From Sphingomonas bacterium (GTDB lineage Bacteria > Pseudomonadota > Alphaproteobacteria > Sphingomonadales > Sphingomonadaceae): DNA of 32,986 bases. Where the stretch lies: the NCBI RefSeq assembly GCF_028292945.1, contig NZ_JAQGLJ010000109.1:1-32986 (forward strand). Reading direction: 5' to 3'. Below are positions 8,320 to 15,182 of this stretch, one piece after another. The notes beneath the pieces were generated by a model. It searched no databases, had not been told where the DNA came from, and worked only from the letters and a program-made list of their open reading frames with translations. How positions within the stretch are numbered: position 1 is the first letter of the stretch; each line of letters starts with the position of its first letter. The translations under genes were made by a program, and so were the position numbers.

Positions 8320-8966
8320 GCACGCCCCTGCGCTGGCTCGCGGCCGCGCTGCTCGCTTTGGCACTGGCGACTTCCGGATGGTTCGGCTGGCGCGCGTGGC
8401 GTGGGCCTGATGCCGCGCCGGCGGTGGTGCAGGACCTCGCCGACGACGCGGCCGGGGCGGAGACGGTGCAGACCGTCCGCATGGACGCGCCGACGATCGC
8501 CACGACGGGCACGACGCCGATGGCGGAGCGGGTGACGGTGCTGGGGCTGCTCAACAAGCGCAACGGCGATGCGCGCGACGTGACGTTGAAGCCGGGCCAA
8601 GGCGTGGAGATCGGGGACGTGCGAATCCGGCTGCGCGCGTGCGAGCGTACCGCGCCGTGGGAACCCGAGCAGCTGACCGGCGCCTTTGCGCAGGTCGACA
8701 TCCGGGGCGTCGATCGCGTGTGGCGACGGCCGTTCTCCGGCTGGCTCTACAAGGAACGCCCGAACATCAATGTGGTGCAGCACCCCGTCTATGACGTCTG
8801 GGTCAAGAGCTGCACGATGTCCTTTCCCGTGAGCGGACCGGAGACGGAGCGGCTCGCCACCTCCGCGCCACCATCCAACGCGAAGAAGTCGACCGGTGGT
8901 GCCGGCGCGGTGGCGGCGGACACGCCGACGAAGCCGGTCAACGCCGCGGACAGCGCCACGAGGTAG
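8316..8966 (+). CDS. DUF2155 envelope protein
   Basis: A 216-residue protein with an N-terminal hydrophobic helix or signal (LRWLAAALLALALATSGW). A DUF2155 domain follows at about 65-170: VLGLLNKRNGDARDVTLKPG, then RLRACERTAPWEPEQ, and AFAQVDIRG...FSGWLYKERPNINVVQHPVYDVWVKSC. The two conserved cysteines (RACER, KSCTM) could form a disulfide in the periplasm. The function is unknown; in alphaproteobacteria the gene is typically next to NDUFA12 and aat, as here. The C-terminal 45 residues are low-complexity (Ala, Ser, Pro, Lys). They are encoded wholly on the strand opposite the aat 3' end, so their sequence may be dictated by aat. Confidence 0.9.
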   Translation: MSTPLRWLAAALLALALATSGWFGWRAWRGPDAAPAVVQDLADDAAGAETVQTVRMDAPTIATTGTTPMAERVTVLGLLNKRNGDARDVTLKPGQGVEIGDVRIRLRACERTAPWEPEQLTGAFAQVDIRGVDRVWRRPFSGWLYKERPNINVVQHPVYDVWVKSCTMSFPVSGPETERLATSAPPSNAKKSTGGAGAVAADTPTKPVNAADSATR

Positions 8967-9508
8967 TCGGCGCGATCGACCTCCTTCGCGCCCAGGCTGG
9001 CGAGGTGCGCGGTCTGGAACTGACAGTCGAGCAGGGAGTAGCCGCCGACGCGCAGGCGGGCGACCAGCCAGGCGAGCGCGACCTTTGAGGCGTCGGTGGC
9101 GCGGCTGACCATCGATTCGCCGAAAAAGGCGCGACCCAGCGCCAGTCCGTAAAGGCCACCGGCGAGCCGATCGCCATCCCAGCATTCGATCGAATGGGCG
9201 AAGCCTTGTGCGTGCAACTGCCCGAACACTTGCTCGATCGCGCCGTTGATCCAGGTGTCCGGGCGGTCGGATGCGGATTGGGCGCACAAGGCCACGACCT
9301 GCGGGAAGGCCTTGTCCACCGTGACCCGGAAACGATCGGCGGCGAGCGTGCGCCGAAGCGAGCGGCCGAGATGAAAGCCGTCGAGGGGCAGGACGGCGCG
9401 CCGGCGCGGCTCGACCCAATAGACCGAGCGCGCCTCGCGCGCATCCGCCATCGGGAACACGCCGACCGCATAGGCGCCCAGCACGAGCTGTGGGTCGAGC
9501 TGGTCCAT
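8789..9508 (-). CDS. aat: Leucyl/phenylalanyl-tRNA--protein transferase
   Basis: A 239-residue enzyme of the N-degron pathway. It transfers Leu or Phe from charged tRNA to proteins with N-terminal Arg or Lys, marking them for ClpS/ClpAP. Conserved features: GAYAVGVFPMAD near the start, VYWVEPRRRAVLPLDGFH, WINGAIEQVFGQLHAQGFAHSIECWD, LAGGLYGLALGRAFFGESMVSR, and LLDCQFQTAHLASLGA. All are full length. The last 60 residues overlap the DUF2155 gene on the other strand. The end, LTGKDIVQLLTQTS, resembles the usual C-terminus in this group as I recall it, which argues that the overlap is real. Confidence 0.95.
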   Translation of the reverse strand: MDQLDPQLVLGAYAVGVFPMADAREARSVYWVEPRRRAVLPLDGFHLGRSLRRTLAADRFRVTVDKAFPQVVALCAQSASDRPDTWINGAIEQVFGQLHAQGFAHSIECWDGDRLAGGLYGLALGRAFFGESMVSRATDASKVALAWLVARLRVGGYSLLDCQFQTAHLASLGAKEVDRADYLVALSAALTGFVGVSAATAPAPPVDFFALDGGAEVASRSVSGPLTGKDIVQLLTQTS

Positions 9509-9525
9509 GCGCGTCAGCAGGTGAC

Positions 9526-9560
9526 CCTCGTCATGCCGGCGTTGCGCCGGGATGACGAGG
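9526..9560. repeat. Near-perfect palindrome upstream of aat (REP-like)
   Basis: CCTCGTCAT-GCCGGCG pairs with CGCCGGG-ATGACGAGG around a TTG loop: a 16-bp stem with a single mismatch (9535/9551). It lies between the aat start and the stop of the next minus-strand gene. Palindromes built on CGTCAT..CCGG are common dispersed repeats in alphaproteobacteria. It may end transcription of the lipoprotein gene before aat, but it has no T-tract. Confidence 0.65.
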
Positions 9561-9574
9561 TGGCCGTCATCGGA

Positions 9575-9955
9575 TCAGGAGTGACATTCGATTGCCGACT
9601 TGCCGGGCCGCGTCAGGGTCACGCCCTTTTCGCTATCGCCGGTCATCGACCACCCGCCCTCTGCGGTCAGCGGCTCGCCGGCGGTCGCGGCCTTGAGCAG
9701 CGTGCCCGTGGCATCGGCGGCATCCTTGACGACCGCCTGCGTGTCGCCTTCGAAGAAAGTCACGAAGGCGAGGCTGTTGTCCTTGCAGCGAAAGCTCTTG
9801 TCCGCCTTGATTGCGGGCGGCAGCTCGATCGCGGCGAGGTTGGCGGCGGCGGCCTCGTTCGCCGCGGCGGCGGCGTTGGCGGCTTCCTGTTTGGAGTTGC
9901 AGGCGGCCAGCGGCAGCAGGGCCGCGGCGGTGAGGAGGAGAATGGCGTTCTTCAT
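9575..9955 (-). CDS. Small lipoprotein, possible MliC-type lysozyme inhibitor
   Basis: A 126-residue lipoprotein. Signal peptide NAILLLTAAALLPLAAC gives a lipobox LAAC with Cys at residue 19. An Ala/Asn/Glu-rich linker (about 25-48) follows. The remaining domain has a Cys near its start (FRCKDNSLAFVTFF) and one at the end (RPGKSAIECHS), with AEGGWSMTGDSEKGVTLTRPG between. This is the spacing seen in the MliC/PliC family of c-type lysozyme inhibitors (Cys-x-D-x-S, then LTRPG-x..C). The match is by eye and weak. ATG 9955 is chosen because AAGG lies 8 bases upstream and the signal peptide begins directly; an in-frame start at 9976 would put seven residues before it. Confidence 0.7.
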   Translation of the reverse strand: MKNAILLLTAAALLPLAACNSKQEAANAAAAANEAAAANLAAIELPPAIKADKSFRCKDNSLAFVTFFEGDTQAVVKDAADATGTLLKAATAGEPLTAEGGWSMTGDSEKGVTLTRPGKSAIECHS

Positions 9956-10009
9956 GACGAGCCTTGCTTCGCGCATGCAGCATAAGTCGTCAAGACCGAC
10001 ACAGAACCG

Positions 10010-11377
10010 TCATTCATGGAACTCGCTCAGTTCCGGAATGCGGCCGAACGCGATCTTGGTGCCGACCCGGTCGATGCGGCCGCCGCCCAACGGCCCGACG
10101 CTGACCGCGTTGCGACCCCAGCGTTCGTTGATCCGGTCCATAGCGCGGCTGAGCTGCAGCCCCCGCGTCTCGCGCGCGAGCGGGTCTTCCGGGTCGAGGT
10201 GCGCCCATAGCGACGCCTGCTCGCCGGAGACCGGCTCGATCTCGGCCAGCGTCACGCCGATCATGCGCAGCCGGAAGCCGCCGGTGCGCCGGCGGCTGGC
10301 GTCGAGCAGCTGTGGAAACAGCGCATCCAGTCGTGACAGGATGACGAAACTGTCCTCGGTCGCCGGCAGCTTGATGGAGGCGCGCCAGCTGGTCTTGTCA
10401 TCCTCCCACTTGCCGTGAAGGATCAGCAGCCGCGCCCGGCAGCCCTTGCGGCGCAGCCGGCTCCCCGCCTTGAGCGCGAGCCGGCGTGCGGTCAGACGTG
10501 CGGGCTCGGTGCCACGGTGCGAGGGCGACAGGACGTGGCTGTGGCCGATCGTGCGGCTCTGCGTCGGCTTGTTCGGGAGGTCGACGCCGTGAAGCAGATA
10601 CCAGAGCCGATCGCCGTCCTGCCCGCCCCAGGCGTGCCCCGCGTCGCGCGGCCGGCGGGCAAGCAACTGACGGATGTCGTTGACCCCATCGCGCGCGAGC
10701 CGTGCCTCCATCTTCGCGCCGATCCCGGCGATCTCGCGTAGGCCCAGGGGGAACAGCGCATGCGGCAGGTCGCGCGCCTCGAACACGACGAGCCCGTCCG
10801 GCTTCTGCAGATCGGACGCGAGCTTCGCAAGCAGGCGGTTGGGGGCGATGCCTACCGACGAGGTCAGTCGCTCGCCGACGTGCGCGCGGATGCCGGCCTT
10901 GATGCGCCCCGCCAGGGCGATCGCGGCCTCGCGACCGTTCTCGTTGTCGAGCAGCCGGCAGGCCATCTCGTCGATCGAGCAGACCTGCGTAACCGGGATG
11001 TGCTTCCACACCTCGGCGACGATCGCCTCGTGGAATTCGACATAGCGTTCGTGGCGCGCGGGCGTGACGATCAGCTCGCGGCATTTCTGCTTCGCCTCCC
11101 AGACCGGGGTGCCCGTCTTGATGCCGAACCGTTTGGCTTCGATCGACGCGGCGATGGCGACGGTGGTGTCCGAGCCGACCGGCGCGACGATGATCGGACG
11201 CCCACGCAGCGACGGCTGCAGCTGTTGCTCGACCGAGGCGAAGTAGGAGTTGAGGTCGAGGAACAGCCACCGCAAAGGGCGGGGAGGGAGATCGGGCGAC
11301 ACTTCCCAAAGGTCGCGCAGATCGCGTCTTTTCGCGTCAGTCTGTTCGATGGCGGCAAACGACTCGGACGCAGGCAT
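10010..11377 (-). CDS. Y-family DNA polymerase (DinB/Pol IV-like)
   Basis: A 455-residue translesion polymerase. The catalytic Asp lies in LFLDLNSYFASVEQQ (about 39-53), where Phe occupies the steric-gate position. The second acidic pair is in CSIDEMACRL (D, E). The thumb helix-hairpin-helix is LREIAGIGAKMEARL. The little-finger region continues to the C-terminal motif AMDRINERWGRNAVSVG. Catalytic residues are all present, so this is not ImuB. The long N-terminal lead (about 37 residues) and the C-terminal motif match the DinB-like enzymes of alphaproteobacteria and differ from short Pol IV. A LexA box overlaps the upstream region, 8 bases before the ATG. The gene lies 50 bp downstream of vapC. 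Confidence 0.9.
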   Translation of the reverse strand: MPASESFAAIEQTDAKRRDLRDLWEVSPDLPPRPLRWLFLDLNSYFASVEQQLQPSLRGRPIIVAPVGSDTTVAIAASIEAKRFGIKTGTPVWEAKQKCRELIVTPARHERYVEFHEAIVAEVWKHIPVTQVCSIDEMACRLLDNENGREAAIALAGRIKAGIRAHVGERLTSSVGIAPNRLLAKLASDLQKPDGLVVFEARDLPHALFPLGLREIAGIGAKMEARLARDGVNDIRQLLARRPRDAGHAWGGQDGDRLWYLLHGVDLPNKPTQSRTIGHSHVLSPSHRGTEPARLTARRLALKAGSRLRRKGCRARLLILHGKWEDDKTSWRASIKLPATEDSFVILSRLDALFPQLLDASRRRTGGFRLRMIGVTLAEIEPVSGEQASLWAHLDPEDPLARETRGLQLSRAMDRINERWGRNAVSVGPLGGGRIDRVGTKIAFGRIPELSEFHE

Positions 11378-11384
11378 GATTGCG

Positions 11385-11399
11385 GAACGTTAGCGGAAC
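11385..11399 (-). promoter_or_regulatory. LexA (SOS) box
   Basis: On the plus strand GAAC, seven bases, GAAC (GAACGTTAGCGGAAC); on the coding strand GTTC-N7-GTTC. This is the known alphaproteobacterial LexA operator with both half-sites perfect. It ends 8 bases from the polymerase ATG, so LexA bound there would block the promoter or initiating polymerase. It implies DNA-damage induction of the polymerase. Confidence 0.8.
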
Positions 11400-11427
11400 G
11401 CGCGCTTGTAGGACAGCATTGCTGGGT

Positions 11428-11841
11428 TCAGCGCGGAAACGCTGATTCCGGCGCGAGGAGCAAGTCGGTGTGGTTGAAGTCGTTGCCCTTGAAGAGCAGC
11501 GGCTCGCCGGTCACCTTTGATAGCGCATAGGCGAAACAGTCGCCGAAGTTGAGGCAGGCGCGATGACCGGAGCCGCGGCCGTAGGTCGCATAGCCGAGCG
11601 CGGCAGCAGCGGCCTGCCGCTCCTCGACAGGCGACGTCTGGATGTCGAGTGCTGCTGCGAAGCTGGCTTGGACGGTGGCAGGCGTCCGGATGCCGAACCG
11701 CCGCACCAGCACCGTGCCGAACTCCATCCAGCAACCTGCCGAAACCAAGCGGCCTTGTGCGCGCGAAAGTGACAGGAGGAAGCGCGGTCGCTCGGGCTCG
11801 TCTGCAAACATTGCCACGAGGGCGGAGGTGTCAATGATCAA
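11428..11841 (-). CDS. vapC: VapC-type PIN-domain ribonuclease toxin
   Basis: A 137-residue PIN-domain protein, the toxin of a type II toxin-antitoxin pair. VapC toxins are Mg-dependent endoribonucleases that cut tRNA or rRNA. The four acidic residues are in place: Asp4 (MIIDTSALVAMF), Glu40 (CWMEFGTV), Asp101 (NFGDCFAYALS) and Asp121 (KGNDFNHTD). The start is a TTG at 11841 that overlaps the antitoxin stop (TTGA), as expected for coupled translation giving antitoxin excess. No ATG or GTG would preserve the MIIDTS start. Active-site residues are intact, so the toxin should be functional. Confidence 0.9.
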   Translation of the reverse strand: MIIDTSALVAMFADEPERPRFLLSLSRAQGRLVSAGCWMEFGTVLVRRFGIRTPATVQASFAAALDIQTSPVEERQAAAAALGYATYGRGSGHRACLNFGDCFAYALSKVTGEPLLFKGNDFNHTDLLLAPESAFPR

Positions 11842-12113
11842 CGCGCGAAGCCGTCCGGCTCGTTATCGTCGTAGATCGACTCCATGATCTCCCACGATGT
11901 CATGGCGCGGGTCTCGGGCGGCATGTTCCGGCGGACCTCGTCGATGAGCTCGTTGGCTCGCCTGATCCGTTCGGCGATCTCCTCCTCGCGACGGCTGCGA
12001 TCGTTGCGGACCGCCTCGCGGATGGTGGCCGTCACCGTGCGCCCGGTTTGGGCAGCGTACTCTCTCACCTCCCGGACGGTAGCATCGTCCTTGATGTTCA
12101 GCTGTGATGCCAT
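11838..12113 (-). CDS. vapB: VapB-type antitoxin
   Basis: A 91-residue partner of the PIN toxin. The N-terminal half (SQLNIKDDATVREVREYAAQ, then TGRTVTATIREAVRNDRSRR) resembles the ribbon-helix-helix DNA-binding antitoxins of the Rv0623/PSK-operon type. It would bind its own promoter. The C-terminal part (RRANELIDEVRRNM and following) is the likely toxin-binding, protease-sensitive tail. The ATG at 12113 has a strong AAGGAGGT Shine-Dalgarno sequence 5 bases upstream, which rules out the longer in-frame extension into the cysK region. Confidence 0.88.
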   Translation of the reverse strand: MASQLNIKDDATVREVREYAAQTGRTVTATIREAVRNDRSRREEEIAERIRRANELIDEVRRNMPPETRAMTSWEIMESIYDDNEPDGFAR

Positions 12114-12122
12114 GTCTACCTC

Positions 12123-12162
12123 CTTCAGCGAAGATTCTACCATCGGTGACACTACGCGGCAA
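12123..12162 (-). promoter_or_regulatory. Candidate vapBC promoter and operator
   Basis: On the minus strand TTGCCG (12162-12157) and TAGAAT (12139-12134) are separated by exactly 17 bp, a plausible sigma-70 promoter ending about 20 bases before the vapB ATG. Between the -10 box and the Shine-Dalgarno sequence is a short perfect palindrome, CTTC-AGC-GAAG (12123-12133), a possible antitoxin-binding site. Seen in the sequence; function inferred. Confidence 0.5.
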
Positions 12163-12212
12163 CGCAGGCGAGGTTGCTTGGCCAGGGACGCGGGACCGAA
12201 TACACGGTCGTC

Positions 12213-13181
12213 ATGCCCACGCTTCCCGACACGCTCGCCCTGATCGGTAACACGCCGCTGGTCCGGCTCGCCGGCCCGAGCCAGGCAGCCGGCGCCGACA
12301 TCTTCGGCAAGTGCGAGTTCACCAATCCCGGCGCGTCGGTGAAGGATCGCGCCGCTCTGGCGATGGTCGAGGACCATGAGGCGCGGGGCAGCCTGACGCC
12401 GGGCGGCACCATCGTCGAGGGCACCGCCGGCAACACCGGCATCGGCATGGCGCTGGTGGCGAACGCAAAGGGCTACAAGACGATCATCGTCATGCCCGAG
12501 ACGCAATCGCGCGAGAAGATGGACACGCTGCGCGCGCTGGGCGCGGAGCTGGTGCTGGTGCCGGCCGCGCCCTATTCGTCACCCTGCCATTTCGTGCACA
12601 CGTCACGGCGCCTCGCGGAGGAGACGCCGGGCGCGGTGTGGGCGAACCAGTTCGACAATGTCGCCAACCGGCGCGCGCATGTGACCGGAACGGCGGAGGA
12701 GATCTGGACGCAGATGGACGGCCGGATCGACGGGTTTACCTGCGCGGTCGGCACCGGCGGCACGCTGGCAGGCGTCGGGCTCGGGTTGAAGGCCAAGGAC
12801 GAGCGCATCTGCATCGCGCTCAGCGATCCGCATGGCGCGGCGTTGTATGACTGGTACGCCCATGGCGAGCTGCGCAGCGAGGGGTCATCGGTAGCCGAGG
12901 GGATCGGACAGGGGCGGATTACCGCCAATCTGGAAGGCGCGCCGATCGACACGCAGTTCAGGATCTCGGATCAGGAAGGCTGGGACTGGACCCGGCGGCT
13001 GCTGGAGGAGGAGGGCCTGTGCCTGGGCCTGTCGTCGGGGATCAACATCGCCGGGGCGGTGCGGCTCGCGCGACAGCTGGGTCCGGAAAGCCGGGTGGCG
13101 ACGATCCTGTGCGATACGGGGTTTCGTTACCTGTCGACGCTGTACAATCCGGAGTGGCGCGCGGGGAAGGGGCTGAGCTGA
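12213..13181 (+). CDS. cysK: Cysteine synthase (O-acetylserine sulfhydrylase)
   Basis: A 322-residue PLP enzyme that makes cysteine from O-acetylserine and sulfide. PLP-binding Lys is in NPGASVKDRAAL (about residue 46). The substrate loop is EGTAGNTGIGMAL, with the GTAGNTG form in place of the common TSGNTG. The PLP-phosphate loop is GTGGTLAGVG. The C-terminal half keeps SSGINIAGA. The family includes cystathionine beta-synthase-like members, so the exact substrate is less sure than the fold. The ATG at 12213 fits the family N-terminus (PTLPDTLALIGNTPLVRL). It is divergent from vapBC across about 100 bp. Confidence 0.88.
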   Translation: MPTLPDTLALIGNTPLVRLAGPSQAAGADIFGKCEFTNPGASVKDRAALAMVEDHEARGSLTPGGTIVEGTAGNTGIGMALVANAKGYKTIIVMPETQSREKMDTLRALGAELVLVPAAPYSSPCHFVHTSRRLAEETPGAVWANQFDNVANRRAHVTGTAEEIWTQMDGRIDGFTCAVGTGGTLAGVGLGLKAKDERICIALSDPHGAALYDWYAHGELRSEGSSVAEGIGQGRITANLEGAPIDTQFRISDQEGWDWTRRLLEEEGLCLGLSSGINIAGAVRLARQLGPESRVATILCDTGFRYLSTLYNPEWRAGKGLS

Positions 13182-13249
13182 CGATCTTCGGAGCGCCAAG
13201 ACGAAGATTCGACAAGTCTGATCGGGTTCGATACGCTGGCGGCTTGAGC

Positions 13250-13504
13250 ATGGCGTCTTCACCTCAGACCAGCCAGCGCGTGAAGGTCGGAGCGATCGGC
13301 CTGGCGGTCGTCGTGCTGCTGATCGCCCTCGCCAGTGCCGTGCTCGGCTCCGCCAGCCGCGAGCGACCGGTCAGCGCCCCGGGTGGCGCCAAGGCCGACA
13401 TGGTCGCCAACATGGCGCTAGGCAACGATGCGGCATCCAGCGAGCCTTTGGCCGACATGGGCGTGTCGCCCGGCGGTCAGAACGAGTCCGCCGCGGACCA
13501 CTGA
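13250..13504 (+). CDS. Small single-pass membrane protein, unknown function
   Basis: An 84-residue protein I do not recognise. A short cationic N-terminus (SSPQTSQRVK) is followed by one hydrophobic segment (VGAIGLAVVVLLIALASAVL, about 13-32). A hydrophilic Ala/Gly/Ser/Asp-rich tail follows, which would be periplasmic by the positive-inside rule. It starts 68 bp after cysK and ends about 215 bp before mraZ. TTG 13244, two codons upstream, is an alternative start. Codon usage matches the neighbours, so I take it as real. Confidence 0.6.
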   Translation: MASSPQTSQRVKVGAIGLAVVVLLIALASAVLGSASRERPVSAPGGAKADMVANMALGNDAASSEPLADMGVSPGGQNESAADH

Positions 13505-13587
13505 TTCAGTCGTTATCGAGATGTCTGTCGGGCCGAGTTGCCCGGCGGGCTGCTGCACGCACCCTCATGCGTAATCATCAACAGGAT

Positions 13588-13622
13588 TCCCCTGAAATCC
13601 CCTAAAATCCCGTTGCATCCCC
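13588..13622 (-). promoter_or_regulatory. Candidate MraZ operator: four units, 10-bp period
   Basis: Read on the minus strand, GGGGA, GGGGA, CGGGA and GGGGA occur at 13592, 13602, 13612 and 13622 (5' base of each), separated by exactly 5-base spacers. The E. coli MraZ regulator binds direct repeats of TGGGN separated by 5 bases, and this array has the same unit, number and period, about 100 bp upstream of mraZ. It is in the opposite orientation to mraZ. A TTGCAT at 13613-13618 within it could be a -35 box (17 bp before TACACC), but that promoter is weak. Confidence 0.6.
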
Positions 13623-13662
13623 GAATGCTCCGAGATACACCCAGGTAACAGCAGGGGCATTC
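13623..13662. other. Inverted repeat in mraZ leader
   Basis: GAATGCTCC (13623-13631) and GGGGCATTC (13654-13662) can pair with one G-U across a 22-base loop, right after the MraZ-type repeats. It could be a leader hairpin or an operator; no known family is recognised. The rest of 13505-13719 shows no gene. Confidence 0.4.
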
Positions 13663-13719
13663 TCTTCGGTCGCGTCGTTCGCGGGCGGGAGGCGACGAAC
13701 GTCGCTTCTCGCAACGAGG

Positions 13720-14250
13720 ATGCATGCCCCGCTGGTGGGGATGTATGCGTTGTCGAATCGAGGCTGGTATCAAGGAGATGGCATCGGCCTTGTCGACGAC
13801 AAGGGCCGCGTTTCCATCCCTGCGGCCCTCCGCCAGACGCTCGCCGCCAACTACCCCAAGGCGAACGGCAAGGACGGCGGCACGGTGATCGTCGGCACGC
13901 ATCAGAAGCACCGTTGCCTGGTCGCCTATGACCCTGCCTATCTCGATATTCTGGTCGCCAAGCTGGAGAAGCGCGAGGCGGAGAACACCGCCGACGACGG
14001 CGAGCTGGATTACAACATCAAGCGTCGCGCCGCGGCCGGCGAAGCGGTGCCGTTCGACGGCTCCGGCCGTTTCATCATGCCCGCCTTTCCGCGCCACTAC
14101 GCCCGCATCAAGGGCCACGCCTTCTTCTACGGCGTCCTGGACATGATCGAGATCTGGGACCCGAAGACGCTGATCGAGACGACGGACTATCCCGACGTCG
14201 TGAAAGAGATGGCCGAGTTCCAAATGGCCGAACGGGGTGCGCAGCTGTGA
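13720..14250 (+). CDS. mraZ: Transcriptional regulator MraZ
   Basis: A 176-residue MraZ, the ring-forming AbrB-like DNA-binding protein that regulates the dcw operon. The first SpoVT/AbrB-like half has [16 protein letters not shown], where the DxKGRxxxP motif forms the DNA-contacting loop. The second half has [19 protein letters not shown], the paired motif. It is about 25 residues longer than E. coli MraZ. ATG 13720 (MHAPLVG) is used here; the in-frame ATG at 13741 ([14 protein letters not shown]) is about as likely, since most homologues begin some 10-12 residues before the first motif. The last codon overlaps the rsmH GTG by 4 bases. Confidence 0.93.
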   Translation: MHAPLVGMYALSNRGWYQGDGIGLVDDKGRVSIPAALRQTLAANYPKANGKDGGTVIVGTHQKHRCLVAYDPAYLDILVAKLEKREAENTADDGELDYNIKRRAAAGEAVPFDGSGRFIMPAFPRHYARIKGHAFFYGVLDMIEIWDPKTLIETTDYPDVVKEMAEFQMAERGAQL

Positions 14251-15182
14251 ACGCCGCCCCCCAACACATCCCGGTCCTCCTCGACGAGGTCGTGTCCGCG
14301 CTCGCTGCTTCCCCCGGCCAGCGAATAGTGGACGCGACGTTCGGGGCGGGTGGGTACACGCGGGCGCTCCTGCAAAGGGGCGCCCGCGTGATCGCTTTCG
14401 ATCGCGATCCCGATGCGATCGCCGCCGGCCGCGCGCTGGCGTTGGACGACCTTACGCTGGTGGAGGGCAAGTTCTACGCGCTCGAACAGGCGGTGACCTA
14501 GCCGGTCGACGGGCTGACGATGGACGTCGGCGTCTCGTCGATGCAGCTCGACCAGGCGGAGCGCGGCTTCGCGTTCGGTCAGGACGGGCCGCTCGACATG
14601 CGGATGAGCCGGATCGGACCGTCGGCGGCGGACTTCTGCAACGAGGCGGACGAGGACGAGATCGCGAACGTGATCTTCCGCTACGGCGAGGAGCCGAAGT
14701 CGCGGCGGATCGCGCGCGCGATCGTCGCCGCCCGGCCGCTGACCCGTACCGGCGAGCTGGCGCGCGTCGTGCGGCGCGCGCTCGGCTGGCGCCCGCACGA
14801 CAAGAAGGACCCCGCGACGCGGACGTTTCAGGCGATCCGCATCCACATCAACCGCGAGCTGGACGAGCTGGCGGACGGGCTGGCAGCGGCCGAGCGCGTG
14901 CTCAAACCCGGCGGACGGCTGGCGGTGGTGACGTTCCACAGCCTGGAGGACCGGCTGGTGAAGCGGTTCCTGCGCGACCGGTCGGGTGCCACGCCCGGCG
15001 GCTCGCGACATCTGCCCGTCGGACCGGCGGAGCGCGATCCGAGTTTCGAGGGCGTCGGCAAGGCCGTGCGCCCCGGTGAGGCCGAGCTGGCGCGCAACCC
15101 GCGCGCGCGCTCGGCGACGTTGCGGACGGCGCGGCGGACAACCGCGGCGGCATGGTCGGAACCAGTAGGAGTAGGCGTATGA
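14247..15182 (+). pseudogene. rsmH: 16S rRNA m4C1402 methyltransferase gene interrupted by an in-frame TAG
   Basis: The reading frame covers a full-length RsmH (311 codons including the internal stop), which N4-methylates C1402 of 16S rRNA in the ribosomal P site. Codons 1-84 give the N-terminus and SAM-binding motif ([10 protein letters not shown], then [11 protein letters not shown] and AFDRDPDAI). Codon 85 is TAG (14499-14501). The frame then continues without a shift from codon 86 to 311 with [63 protein letters not shown] and [13 protein letters not shown], all good RsmH motifs. A single-base change (for example from CAG, GAG or AAG) explains it. A sequencing error, a true nonsense mutation, or readthrough are all possible. 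Restart at ATG 14520 would lack the SAM motif. Confidence 0.9.

Noticed and set aside
13722..13750. Imperfect palindrome over the mraZ start (GCATGCCCC..GGGGATGTATGC)
   Set aside because: Several mismatches, and it overlaps coding sequence; the periodic repeats upstream are a better operator.
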